The position numbers and the translations under genes were made by a program. From Holophagales bacterium (GTDB lineage Bacteria; Acidobacteriota; Thermoanaerobaculia; UBA5066): a DNA stretch of 64,000 nucleotides. This document shows positions 52,679 to 60,860 of the stretch, piece by piece (position 1 is the stretch's first letter; every line of letters begins with the position of its first letter). The notes below the pieces were generated by a model. It ran no database searches. It saw nothing but the letters and a program-made list of their open reading frames with translations, and had not been told where the DNA came from. The DNA lies in NCBI GenBank assembly GCA_016719485.1, contig JADJZB010000025.1, positions 1 through 64,000 of the forward strand, written 5' to 3'.

Positions 52679-53110
52679 TCACTCCGAGAGCTTGCGGACG
52701 ACGTCCTGGACGGCCCGCTCGACTTCCGCGGACATCGGCGCCCCGAGCTCGAACTGCCTGGCCGAGATCCCCACGACGACGAGGCTCCGGGGAAGCAGGC
52801 CGAGCGCCCGCGCGAGCTCGATCCCCTCGGCCACTCCCGCGCCGTGCGTCGTCGCCCAGTTCAGGTGGGCGGGGAGCGACGCGGCGACGGCGTCGGTTTC
52901 GACGATCGTGCCTGACGGGTCGCTCGAGACGACGGCGTCGACGACCACGACGTCGTCGTCGGGACCCCAGAGCCCGATCAGGCCGGGAGCGTCGCCTCCG
53001 TGCTCGTGAAGGACGAGGGAAGGAGAGGGGGCGAGGCGGCGGACCGTTTCCCAGCCAGCCGCGTCGTCCCCGCGAAGGTCGTTCCCGACGCCGATGACGA
53101 TGCGCGCCAT
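52679..53110 (-). CDS. Hydrogenase maturation protease (HyaD/HoxW family)
   Basis: 143 residues. It cleaves the C-terminal tail of a [NiFe]-hydrogenase large subunit after nickel insertion. The family start IVIGVGNDLRGDDAAGW carries the metal-binding acid. VVVDAVVSSDPSG has the second Asp, and WATTHGAGVAEGIELARALG has the His. No hydrogenase structural gene is in the window. It is 67 bases upstream of cydB on the same strand, so both may be one transcript. Confidence 0.88.
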   Translation of the reverse strand: MARIVIGVGNDLRGDDAAGWETVRRLAPSPSLVLHEHGGDAPGLIGLWGPDDDVVVVDAVVSSDPSGTIVETDAVAASLPAHLNWATTHGAGVAEGIELARALGLLPRSLVVVGISARQFELGAPMSAEVERAVQDVVRKLSE

Positions 53111-53135
53111 GCGCGCACAGTCTCTCTCAGTCCCT

Positions 53136-54791
53136 TCATCGCACCCGCCAGATTCCCGTCCCGCGAGCGAGGAGATTCACCCTGACAGCCCCCGGACCTC
53201 CGCTCGGATCACCGGCGGCACCGTCCGCGAAGACCCTCTCGAACGAGGTCCCCTCCACCGCGTACGGCCCCGCCGAGACGAATCCGTCCGAGAGGTTGTG
53301 AACGACGAGGACGGTCTCCTCTGGGCTCTGGCGGAGGAAGGCCAGGGCGGACGACGCACCCGTCACCGGGGAGAGCAGGACGAGCTCTCCCTTCGCGAGC
53401 GCCGGGGCCGCCTTCCGCGCCCGGATCAGGTTCCGGTAGTGAGAGAAGAGCGAGGCCGGATCGCCGGACTGCGACGCGACGTTCGCCGCCTCGCGGCCGG
53501 GAGCGAATCCGAACCACGGCGCCCCCGTCGTGAATCCCCCGCCGGGGGTCGCGTCCCACGGCATCGGCGTCCGCTTCGACTCGTCGCCGCCGGTCGGGCC
53601 GTTCTCGATCCCGACCTCCTCGCCGTAGTAGAGGAACGGCGCGCCCGGGAGCGTCAGGAGGATCGCCGCCGCGTTGCGGAGACGGCCCGGGTTTCTCCCG
53701 AGCTGCGTGGCGAGGCGGACCTGGTCGTGGTTCGTCAGGAAGGGCGCGTCGAGGACGCCCTTCGGATAGACCTTCTGAACCTCGTCGAGCTTGCCGGCGA
53801 TCAGCGTGGAGTTGCCCTCCGCCACGGCGCGCAGGATCCGGTCGGACAGCGGGAAGTTGAAGCTCGCCGGCAGCTCGTCCCCGCCGGGAACGGAAGGAGC
53901 GCCGTAGTAGCTCGCGATGACCTTCGTGTCGGCCCAGTTCTCGCCGACGAGGAGCGCCCCGGGCTTGACCCGCCGCACGTGCGCGGAGAGCTCCTTCAGT
54001 GCCGCGTGCGTCTCGGGCGTGTCGGCCTGCCCCGGACCGCCGCCGGTCTCGACGAGATACCGCGTCGCGTCGAGGCGGAAGCCGTCGACGCCCCGCTCGA
54101 GCCAGAGGGAGGCGAGCTTCTTCACCTCCTCGCGAAGCGCCGGAGAGCGCCAGTTGAGGTCGGGCATGCCACCCCAGAAGACCCCGTAGTAGTACGCGTC
54201 ACCGCTGCGATGCCAGGTCCCGGTGTTGCCGCCCCACGGCTGCTTCCAGCCCGGGTCCGTCGGGCTCCAGACGTAGAAGTCCCGAGTGGGCGACTCCGGC
54301 GACGAGGCGGCGGAGACGAACCACGGGTGCCCGGAACCGCTGTGGTTGACGACGAAGTCGACGATGACCCGGATCCCTCGCCGGTGCGCCTCGTCGAGGA
54401 GCCTCAGGAAGTCGGCGTTCGTGCCATAGTCCGGGTTGATTCTTCCGTAGTCGGTGGTGTCGTAGCCGTGATAGCTGGGGGACTCGAAGACCGGCATGAG
54501 CCAGAGGGCGTCGACGCCCAGGTCCGTCGTCGTCTCCGGCTTGCCGTCGTTGAGGAAATCGAGGCGGGAGATCAGTCCGTTGATGTCGCCTTTTCCGTCC
54601 CCGTCCGAGTCCTGGAAGCTCCTGACGAAGACCTCGTAGAACACGGCGCCGTGCGCCCAGGCGTGGTTCCACGCGGTTGCCTGGGACCGTGCCGGAACCG
54701 GTACGGTGTCGCGCTCGGCCGTCGACCGGTGCCCGCAGGTGAGCGCCGCCAGGGCCATCGGGAGAGCGAGCAGGAGTCGAAGAGAACGCAT
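53136..54791 (-). CDS. Exported GH13 alpha-amylase-family glycosidase
   Basis: 551 residues. Short signal (LRLLLALPMALAALTC, lipobox-like with Cys 19) so probably a lipoprotein or secreted. GH13 regions are DALWLMPVFESPSYHGYD, VIVDFVVNHSG (region I), GVDGFRLDATRYL (nucleophile Asp), GALLVGENWAD (acid Glu) and DAPFLTNHDQVRLA (region IV). A C-terminal beta domain follows (VTGASSALAFLRQSPEETVLVVHNLSD). It resembles oligo-1,6-glucosidase/maltodextrin-type enzymes. The usual Ca-binding Asn is present in VNHSG. Near malQ, so maltodextrin use is likely. GGAGGTCTCC before the ATG at 54791 acts as ribosome-binding site. Confidence 0.92.
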   Translation of the reverse strand: MRSLRLLLALPMALAALTCGHRSTAERDTVPVPARSQATAWNHAWAHGAVFYEVFVRSFQDSDGDGKGDINGLISRLDFLNDGKPETTTDLGVDALWLMPVFESPSYHGYDTTDYGRINPDYGTNADFLRLLDEAHRRGIRVIVDFVVNHSGSGHPWFVSAASSPESPTRDFYVWSPTDPGWKQPWGGNTGTWHRSGDAYYYGVFWGGMPDLNWRSPALREEVKKLASLWLERGVDGFRLDATRYLVETGGGPGQADTPETHAALKELSAHVRRVKPGALLVGENWADTKVIASYYGAPSVPGGDELPASFNFPLSDRILRAVAEGNSTLIAGKLDEVQKVYPKGVLDAPFLTNHDQVRLATQLGRNPGRLRNAAAILLTLPGAPFLYYGEEVGIENGPTGGDESKRTPMPWDATPGGGFTTGAPWFGFAPGREAANVASQSGDPASLFSHYRNLIRARKAAPALAKGELVLLSPVTGASSALAFLRQSPEETVLVVHNLSDGFVSAGPYAVEGTSFERVFADGAAGDPSGGPGAVRVNLLARGTGIWRVR

Positions 54792-54841
54792 GGAGACCTC
54801 CGGGCCACGGCCCGGGGGAAGGATATCGAACGGGGGGCCTC

Positions 54842-55765
54842 GTGAGCGGCTTCGACGCCGCGCGGCTCGGCGCCGTCATGCAGGACCTCCTGGCCCTCGT
54901 CCGCCAGAGGCCGCGGGACCTCCTGCCGTTCGAGGACGTCCGCGACCGGCTGAAGCTCCGGCGCGTCGTCGACCGGGGGACCCGGGACGTCCCTCTCGGG
55001 CAGATCGTCGGGACGTTCGGCCGGCGCGGAGAGTTCAACCGGGCGTTCCTCCCCAGGTCCGAGTCGCTGCGGGAGCGCTGGGAAGACGTCCGCGACCTCG
55101 CCGTCGGGGCGGCGGGATTCCCTCTCGTCGAGCTCTACCAGGTGGGCGACGCCTACTTCGCGGTCGACGGCCACCACCGGATCTCGGTGGCGCGCTCCCT
55201 CGGAGCACCGTCGATCGAGGCGCACGTCCTGGAGTTCCTCACTCCCGTCCCGCTTTCCGCCGACGCCTCTCCCGAGGACGTCCTGCAGAAGGAGGGGCTC
55301 GGCGACTTCCTCGAGACGACCGGCCTCGTCCCCTCGTCGCCCGACGAGTTCCGCGTGACGCACCCGGGCGACTACGCCGAGATGCTCGACCACGTCGCGG
55401 TCCACCGCTACTTCCTCGGGCTCGACCTCGCGCGCGACGTCTCCTGGGAAGAGGCGGTCCGGTCCTGGTACGAGACGCTGTTCGCGCCGATGACGAGGAC
55501 GATCCGGGCCAGCGGCATCCTCGCCGACTTCGCGGGGAGGACCGAGGCCGACCTCTACCTCTTCACGGCGCGGCACCTCCACGACCTGCGCAAGAGGTGG
55601 GGAGACGACGTCAAGCCCGGGCGGGCGGTCGAGCACTTCCGGCTGCAGACCCGCCTGCGGGCGAAGAAGAGGCCCTCCGTGCGGTCGCGGGCGCGGAAGC
55701 GGATCGAGGGAGCGGGCGAGGTCCCCCGGGACGGAGGCGGCGGGAGCGGCGCGGGCGGGGGCTGA
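54842..55765 (+). CDS. ParB/Spo0J-N-like protein (DUF4032-type) of unknown role
   Basis: 307 residues. Residues about 45-140 look like a ParB N-terminal domain: DVPLGQIVGTFGRRGEFNRAFLP, then VELYQVGDAYFAVDGHHRISVARSLGAPSIEAHVLEF. The C-terminal part WYETLFAPMTRTIRASGILADFAGRTEADLYLFTARHLHDLRKRWG matches a conserved extension seen with such proteins in Chloroflexota and others. The tail is basic and Gly-rich. No HTH for DNA binding. GTG start at 54842. Its position between amylase and malQ gives no clear hint. Possibly a nuclease-like or regulatory protein; unproven. Confidence 0.75.
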   Translation: MSGFDAARLGAVMQDLLALVRQRPRDLLPFEDVRDRLKLRRVVDRGTRDVPLGQIVGTFGRRGEFNRAFLPRSESLRERWEDVRDLAVGAAGFPLVELYQVGDAYFAVDGHHRISVARSLGAPSIEAHVLEFLTPVPLSADASPEDVLQKEGLGDFLETTGLVPSSPDEFRVTHPGDYAEMLDHVAVHRYFLGLDLARDVSWEEAVRSWYETLFAPMTRTIRASGILADFAGRTEADLYLFTARHLHDLRKRWGDDVKPGRAVEHFRLQTRLRAKKRPSVRSRARKRIEGAGEVPRDGGGGSGAGGG

Positions 55766-55776
55766 AGCGCCGCGCG

Positions 55777-57318
55777 TCAGCCCCGATCGCCGTTTCCGTT
55801 CTCGCTTCCGCTCTCGTTCTCCCGCGGCCGGAAGCGCCCCGTCAGCGTTGCCAGCTCGCGCAGCCAGCCGGCGCGATCGGCGTTGAAGTCCCACGCGCGC
55901 GCCCGCCAGCCCCAGTTGTCCGCCCCCTGTCCCGGCGTGTTCATCCGCGCCTCGCTCCCGAGTCCGAAGACGTCCTGCACGGGGAGGACGGCGAGGAAGG
56001 CCACGGAGGCGTAGGCCGCCCGGACGAGGAGGCCGATCGGGTCGGTGCCGTCGCCGCCGAGGTAGGCCCGGACGCGGTGGCGGGTCGCGTCGTCGACCTT
56101 CTCCCACCAGCCCCGCGTCGTGTCGTTGTCGTGGGTCCCGGTGTAGACGACGCCGTTCGGAACGTGGTTGTGCGGCTGGTAGTCCTGGTCGTTCCCGTCG
56201 AAGGCGAACTGGAGGATCTTCATTCCCGGGAGGTCGAGATCCTGGACGAGCGCCGTCACGTCGGGCGTGATCTCACCGAGGTCCTCCGCGACGAGGTCGA
56301 GCTCTCCGAGCTCGGCCGAGAGGGCGTCGAAGAGCTTCCGTCCCGGCCCCGGCTCCCAGATCCCGCCGATGGCCGTTTCCTCCCCCGCCGCCACGGCCCA
56401 GTAGCCCGCGAACCCGCGGAAGTGGTCGAGCCGGAGGAGCTCCGTCAGGCGCAGGTTCGCCCGGAGGCGTTCGACCCACCAGCGGAAGCCGTCCCGCTCG
56501 AGGACGTCCCAGCGGTAGAGCGGGTTCCCCCAGAGCTGCCCCGTCTTGCTGAAGTAGTCGGGCGGGACCCCCGCCACGCGCACCGGGTCGCCCGCCTCGT
56601 CCAGCTCGAAGATCTCGGGGTGCGACCAGACGTCGGCGCTGTCGGGAGAGACGTAGATCGGGATGTCGCCGAGGACCCGGATCCCCCGTGCGTGCGCCGC
56701 CTCCTTTACGCGGTCCCACTGCCGGAAGAAGAGGAACTGCAGGAAGACGTGCCAGGCGACGTCGTCGGCCAGCTCGCGCTCGGCGCGCGCCAGGGCCGCG
56801 GGCTCGCGGCGGCGCAGCTCCTCGGGCCACTCCCGGAACGCCGCTCCGCCGTATCGCGCCTTCAGCGCCATGAAGAGGGCCCAGTCGGGCAGCCAGTACT
56901 TCTGGGCCGGCGCCTCGCCGAACCCCTGGAGCTCGGCCCTCAGGTGGCCGGGCCCGTCGGCGCGGAAGCGCCTCCACGCCTCGCGCAGAAGCCCGTCCTT
57001 CCACGCGAACACCCGCTCGAAGTCGACCTGGTGCTCCGGAAAGCCCGGAACGTGCTCGAGCGCCGAGCCCGGGAGGAGCCCGTCGGCGACGAGAAGCTCG
57101 GGCGAGAGGAGCATCGGGTTGCCCGCGAAGGCCGAGAGCGTGCCGTAAGGCGAGTTCCCGTAGCCCGTCGGCCCGAGCGGCAGGACCTGCCAGACGGTCT
57201 GCCCGGCCGAGGCCGCCCAGTCGAGGAAGGCGTCGCACTCCGGCCCGAGGTCGCCGATGCCGTAGCGGCCCGGAAGGGACGTCGGGTGGAGGAGGAGCCC
57301 TGCAGCGCGTTCTCTCAT
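55777..57318 (-). CDS. malQ: 4-alpha-glucanotransferase (MalQ)
   Basis: 513 residues, GH77. It transfers maltosyl units between alpha-1,4-glucans in maltodextrin or glycogen metabolism. Motifs are AGLLLHPTSLPGRYGIGDLG, QVLPLGPTGYGNSPYGTLSAFAGNP, GDIPIYVSPDSADVW, RLDHFRGFAGYW (nucleophile Asp), LVAEDLGEITPDV (acid Glu) and YTGTHDNDTTRGWW. VLPVQDVFGLGSEARMNTPG near the end is typical. Start ATG at 57318, with TACGAT ending 7 bases upstream. The tail is a short polar NES/GNG stretch. Confidence 0.96.
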   Translation of the reverse strand: MRERAAGLLLHPTSLPGRYGIGDLGPECDAFLDWAASAGQTVWQVLPLGPTGYGNSPYGTLSAFAGNPMLLSPELLVADGLLPGSALEHVPGFPEHQVDFERVFAWKDGLLREAWRRFRADGPGHLRAELQGFGEAPAQKYWLPDWALFMALKARYGGAAFREWPEELRRREPAALARAERELADDVAWHVFLQFLFFRQWDRVKEAAHARGIRVLGDIPIYVSPDSADVWSHPEIFELDEAGDPVRVAGVPPDYFSKTGQLWGNPLYRWDVLERDGFRWWVERLRANLRLTELLRLDHFRGFAGYWAVAAGEETAIGGIWEPGPGRKLFDALSAELGELDLVAEDLGEITPDVTALVQDLDLPGMKILQFAFDGNDQDYQPHNHVPNGVVYTGTHDNDTTRGWWEKVDDATRHRVRAYLGGDGTDPIGLLVRAAYASVAFLAVLPVQDVFGLGSEARMNTPGQGADNWGWRARAWDFNADRAGWLRELATLTGRFRPRENESGSENGNGDRG

Positions 57319-57325
57319 CCGGGCA

Positions 57326-57331
57326 ATCGTA
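57326..57331 (-). promoter_or_regulatory. -10 box TACGAT, leaderless-type, for malQ
   Basis: TACGAT followed by seven bases (TGCCCGG) and the ATG at 57318. Confidence 0.45.
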
Positions 57332-57365
57332 CCGGAGCGGCGCAACGCTGCGGGGCCCTGTCCCG

Positions 57366-57371
57366 TATAAA
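57366..57371 (+). promoter_or_regulatory. Candidate -10 box TATAAA for the adaptor-permease operon
   Basis: TATAAA lies ten bases before the GTG at 57382. It leaves at most a very short leader. No -35 is evident. Confidence 0.4.
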
Positions 57372-57381
57372 CCTCCGAGAC

Positions 57382-59601
57382 GTGAAACGCGCCGACCTCT
57401 CCCGGCTTGCGCTCGCGGCGGTTCTCCTGCTGGCCGCCGCGAGCGTTTTTCCCGGGTGCCGGAAGGCGTCCGCTGCCCGGGGCGCCCCGGCCGCTCCGCC
57501 AGCGAGCCCGCCGGTCGATCGCCTCCTCCTGACGGGAGAGCTCGCCGCGGTCCGCTCGGCCGACCTCTTCGTGCCGGAGACCCCCCTCTGGGCCCTCCAG
57601 CTCCGGTTCCTCGCCGAGGACGGGGCCGTGGTGAAGCAGGGCGACAGGGTCGCGGAGTTCGACGCCACCGGGCTGACGTCGGACCTCGAGCAGAAGCGGA
57701 TCGCCGCCGTAGAGGCCGAGACCGAGCTCGTCCGGTTCGACGCCGACCGCGAAGGGACGACGCTCGCGAAGGAGCAGGCGGTCCTCGCGCGCCGCACCGA
57801 CGTCGAGAAGGCCCGCATCGACGCGGAGATCCCGGCCCAGCTCCGGTCGCGCCGGGACCACGAGGAGAAGCAGCTCGCGCTGAAGCGGGCCGAGACCGAG
57901 CTCGCCAAGGCCGCGGAGGACCTCGCGTCCTACCGGACGGCTGCGTCGGCCGACCGCGCCGCGAAGCTCATCGCCCTCGAACGGGCCCGGAGCGAGCGCG
58001 ACAAGCTGGAGACGGGCGTCGCTGCGCTCACGCTGCGAGCCCCCAAGGACGGGGTCTTCGTCGTGGGAGAGAACCCGAGGGAGCGCAAGAAGCTCCTGAC
58101 GGGCGACACGCTCTGGCCCGGGATGACCCTCGCGCGCATTCCAGACCTCGATGCGCTCCGGGTCGAAGCCCTCCTCTTCGACGTCGACGACGGACGCATC
58201 CGCGTCGGGGACAGGGCCGCCGTCGTACCCGACACCTTCCCGGATCGCCGCCTTCCGGCCCGGGTCGCGTCGATCGCCCCGGTCGCCCAGCCGGTCGGCC
58301 GCGGATCGCCCCGCATGGCCTTCCGCGTCCTCGTCGAGGTGACGGGCGGCGATCTCTCGGGTCTCCGCCCGGGAATGTCCGTTCGCGCCGAGGTCCCTCC
58401 CGGCGGCGCGACCGCCCCTTCCCAGGCCCGTCCGACCCCCTTCGCCGCTCCCGACCTCACGGCCGCCCGCCGGTCGAAGGCCGAAAGGCGAGACCTCGTC
58501 CTGACGGTCGAGCTCAAGGGCGAGCTCGCCGCCCTCGACGCCGAGGCGATCGGCCCCGTGAAGCTCCCCGAGGTCTGGGACTACCGGATCTCCTTCCTCG
58601 CCCCCGAGGGGGTGCCGGTGAAGAAGGGCCAGCCGGTCCTCGGCTTCGACACGACGAATCTGAGGCAGCAGCTCGAAGAGAAGAAGGCCGAGTCCGAGTC
58701 CGCTGGCAAGGAGATCGAGCGGCGCAGGCGCGGCCTCGCCCTCTCTCGCGGCGACCTCGAGCTGCAGCGAGCCCAGGCCCAGGCACGACACGCGAAGGCC
58801 ACGCTGAAGGTCGACGTGCCGGCGGAGGTCGCAGGCGCGAACGAGCTCCGGAAGTCACGATTCGACCGCGACCTCGCCTCGGCCGAGGTCGCGTCGGTGA
58901 ACCGGCGTCTCGAGGCCGCCGAGCGCGCCGCCCGGGCCGAGCTGTCGATCCTCGAGGGGAGACGGCGCCGGGCCGCGCTTCGTGCCGGAGAGCTCGCGGT
59001 CACGATCGAGAGGATGACGATCCTCTCCCCTCGGGCCGGCACGGTCCTCCACGTTCCGAACTGGAACGGCGAAAAGAAGAAGGTCGGGGACGGCTGCTGG
59101 TTCGGCGAAAAGGTCCTGGAGGTCCCCGACCTCGCCCGCCTCGGAGTCCAGGGCGACGTGGACGAGGCCGACGCCGGGCTCGTCGCGGAAGGGGCCGCCG
59201 TCTCGCTCCGGCTCGATGCGCACCCGGATACCGAGTTCCGCGGGAGGATCCGCACGGTCCAGCGGACGGTCCAGCGCGCCTCGCCCCAGGTGCCCCTGAA
59301 GGTCGCGCGGCTTTCCGTCGCCCTGGAGAAGGTCGATCCCGAGAAGATGAAGCCCGGGATGCGGATCCGGGGCCGCGTCGAGACGGGACGAGTCCCACGC
59401 GCCCTCGTCGTCCCGTCCGACGCCGTCGTCCCGACCGAAGCGGGCCCGTTCGTCTGGGTCCCGAAGGGGAGCGGCGCCCGCCGGGTCCAGGTCACCGTCG
59501 GCCGCCGAAACGACGAGTGGGTCGAGATCCGCTCGGGCCTCGCCGAGGGCTCCGCCATCCTCAGGGTCGCGCCGTCCTCGCCGAAGGAAGCTTCCTCGTG
59601 A
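57382..59601 (+). CDS. Tandem double membrane-fusion (HlyD/RND-MFP-like) lipoprotein
   Basis: 739 residues. A signal with lipobox-like VFPGC near residue 28 precedes two consecutive adaptor modules. Module 1 (about 45-345) has LTGELAAVRSADLFVP, VKQGDRVAEFDATGLTSDLEQK (lipoyl edge), a long coiled-coil hairpin and LTLRAPKDGVFVV. Module 2 (about 370-739) repeats the plan: LTVELKGELAALDAEAIGPV, VKKGQPVLGFDTTNLRQQLEEKK, helices, MTILSPRAGTVLHV, then ALVVPSDAVV. Periplasmic adaptors of MacA type link an inner-membrane pump to the outer membrane. Two in one chain is unusual. Start GTG at 57382; the open frame extends further upstream but without gene features. GTGA overlap to the next gene. Confidence 0.85.
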   Translation: MKRADLSRLALAAVLLLAAASVFPGCRKASAARGAPAAPPASPPVDRLLLTGELAAVRSADLFVPETPLWALQLRFLAEDGAVVKQGDRVAEFDATGLTSDLEQKRIAAVEAETELVRFDADREGTTLAKEQAVLARRTDVEKARIDAEIPAQLRSRRDHEEKQLALKRAETELAKAAEDLASYRTAASADRAAKLIALERARSERDKLETGVAALTLRAPKDGVFVVGENPRERKKLLTGDTLWPGMTLARIPDLDALRVEALLFDVDDGRIRVGDRAAVVPDTFPDRRLPARVASIAPVAQPVGRGSPRMAFRVLVEVTGGDLSGLRPGMSVRAEVPPGGATAPSQARPTPFAAPDLTAARRSKAERRDLVLTVELKGELAALDAEAIGPVKLPEVWDYRISFLAPEGVPVKKGQPVLGFDTTNLRQQLEEKKAESESAGKEIERRRRGLALSRGDLELQRAQAQARHAKATLKVDVPAEVAGANELRKSRFDRDLASAEVASVNRRLEAAERAARAELSILEGRRRRAALRAGELAVTIERMTILSPRAGTVLHVPNWNGEKKKVGDGCWFGEKVLEVPDLARLGVQGDVDEADAGLVAEGAAVSLRLDAHPDTEFRGRIRTVQRTVQRASPQVPLKVARLSVALEKVDPEKMKPGMRIRGRVETGRVPRALVVPSDAVVPTEAGPFVWVPKGSGARRVQVTVGRRNDEWVEIRSGLAEGSAILRVAPSSPKEASS

Positions 59602-60860
59602 AGCGCCGGCTCCTCGCGGGCCTCGCCGTCGGGGGCCTTGTCGCCCTCGCCCTCGGTGCCGCCGCCCTGCGCCCGGGCACGGAGGCCGCCGTGCCGCTTT
59701 TCGTCGTGAAGAAGGCCTCGCTCGGCCGGACCGTCCGGGCCGAGGGCATCCTGAAGGCGGTGGAGGCCACGCCCGTACGCGTCCCCGGCAACGACGTGAG
59801 CCTCAAGGTCGGCTGGATGATCGAGGACGGGACCGCCGTCAAGACGGGTGACGTCGTCGTCAGGCTGGACCCCTCGCAGACCGTGAAGCTCCTCGCCGAC
59901 GGCCGGGCGGAAAGGGCCACCGCAGATCGTCTGGGAGAGAAGAACGATGCCGAATCGGGGGCGCTCGTCGCGAACCTCTGGCGTGATGAGGAGCAGGCGC
60001 GCCGCGAGCGCACGACGGCCGAGACGTTCCAGAGCCGCGACCCCGAGCTCTTCTCCCGGCACGAGATCATCGAGGCGGACATCGACGTGGGCCTCGCGAC
60101 GCAGAAGGAGCGCCACGCGGTCGCCTCCCGACGCGAACGCGAGGGACTCGCGAAGACGAGTGGCGAGCTGACGGCCCTCGACGGCAGGAAGGCGCAGCTG
60201 AAGATCGACAAGGCCGAGCGCGAGCTGGCGGCCCTCGAGCTGAAGGCCCCTCACGACGGCATCGCGGTTCTGAAGCGGAACTGGCGCGGAGACCTGCCCC
60301 AGGTCGGACAGGTCGTCTGGAGCGGGCAGACGCTCGCGGAGATCCCGGACCTGACGAAGCTCGAGGCCGAGATCTGGGTCCTCGAGGCCGACGCCGGGGG
60401 GCTCGCTCCCGGTCGCGCCGCGACCATCGCTCAGGAGGCTCACACCGGGGCGCCCGTCGCGGCGACGGTGACGTCGGTCGACGCCCTGGCCCGTCCGCGC
60501 CTCAGAAACGTCCCGATCCAGTACTTCGGCGCCGTCCTCTCGCTCGCCTCGACCGACCCCGCCCGGATGAAGCCGGGAGAGCGCGTCGTCGCGATCCTCG
60601 ACCTGGGCAGCGAGAAGGACGCGCTGGTCGTCCCGCGTCACGCGGTCTTCGAGCGGGGAGGAAAGACCGTCGTCTTCCGGCGCGTGCGCGGAAAGCTCTC
60701 CGCCGTGCCGGTCACGCTCGGCACCTCCGCCCTCGGGCGGGTCGCCGTCGCCTCTGGACTGGCGGAAGGGGACGTCATCGCCCTCGTCGACCCGGAGGCG
60801 CGCCCGGAGGCCCCGGCGTCGCCGCCGGCGGCCGCCGGCCCCGTCGGAGGAGGCTCGTGA
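59598..60860 (+). CDS. HlyD/MacA-like membrane-fusion protein
   Basis: 420 residues. Membrane anchor or signal (LAGLAVGGLVALALGAAAL), then VRAEGILKAVEATPVRVP, IEDGTAVKTGDVVVRLDPSQT (lipoyl half), a coiled-coil (DVGLATQKERHAVASRREREGL to KAERELAALELKAPHDGIAVL) and beta-barrel/MP domains ending with GDVIALVDPE. It is a third adaptor module in the operon. GTG start overlaps the double-adaptor stop and its own stop overlaps the permease GTG. Confidence 0.88.
   Translation: MKRRLLAGLAVGGLVALALGAAALRPGTEAAVPLFVVKKASLGRTVRAEGILKAVEATPVRVPGNDVSLKVGWMIEDGTAVKTGDVVVRLDPSQTVKLLADGRAERATADRLGEKNDAESGALVANLWRDEEQARRERTTAETFQSRDPELFSRHEIIEADIDVGLATQKERHAVASRREREGLAKTSGELTALDGRKAQLKIDKAERELAALELKAPHDGIAVLKRNWRGDLPQVGQVVWSGQTLAEIPDLTKLEAEIWVLEADAGGLAPGRAATIAQEAHTGAPVAATVTSVDALARPRLRNVPIQYFGAVLSLASTDPARMKPGERVVAILDLGSEKDALVVPRHAVFERGGKTVVFRRVRGKLSAVPVTLGTSALGRVAVASGLAEGDVIALVDPEARPEAPASPPAAAGPVGGGS

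Noticed and set aside
54706..57381. Long in-frame extension upstream of the double adaptor
   Set aside because: It overlaps the ParB-like and malQ genes, is Arg/Glu/Pro-rich without motifs, and a TATAAA box just before the GTG at 57382 gives a better start.
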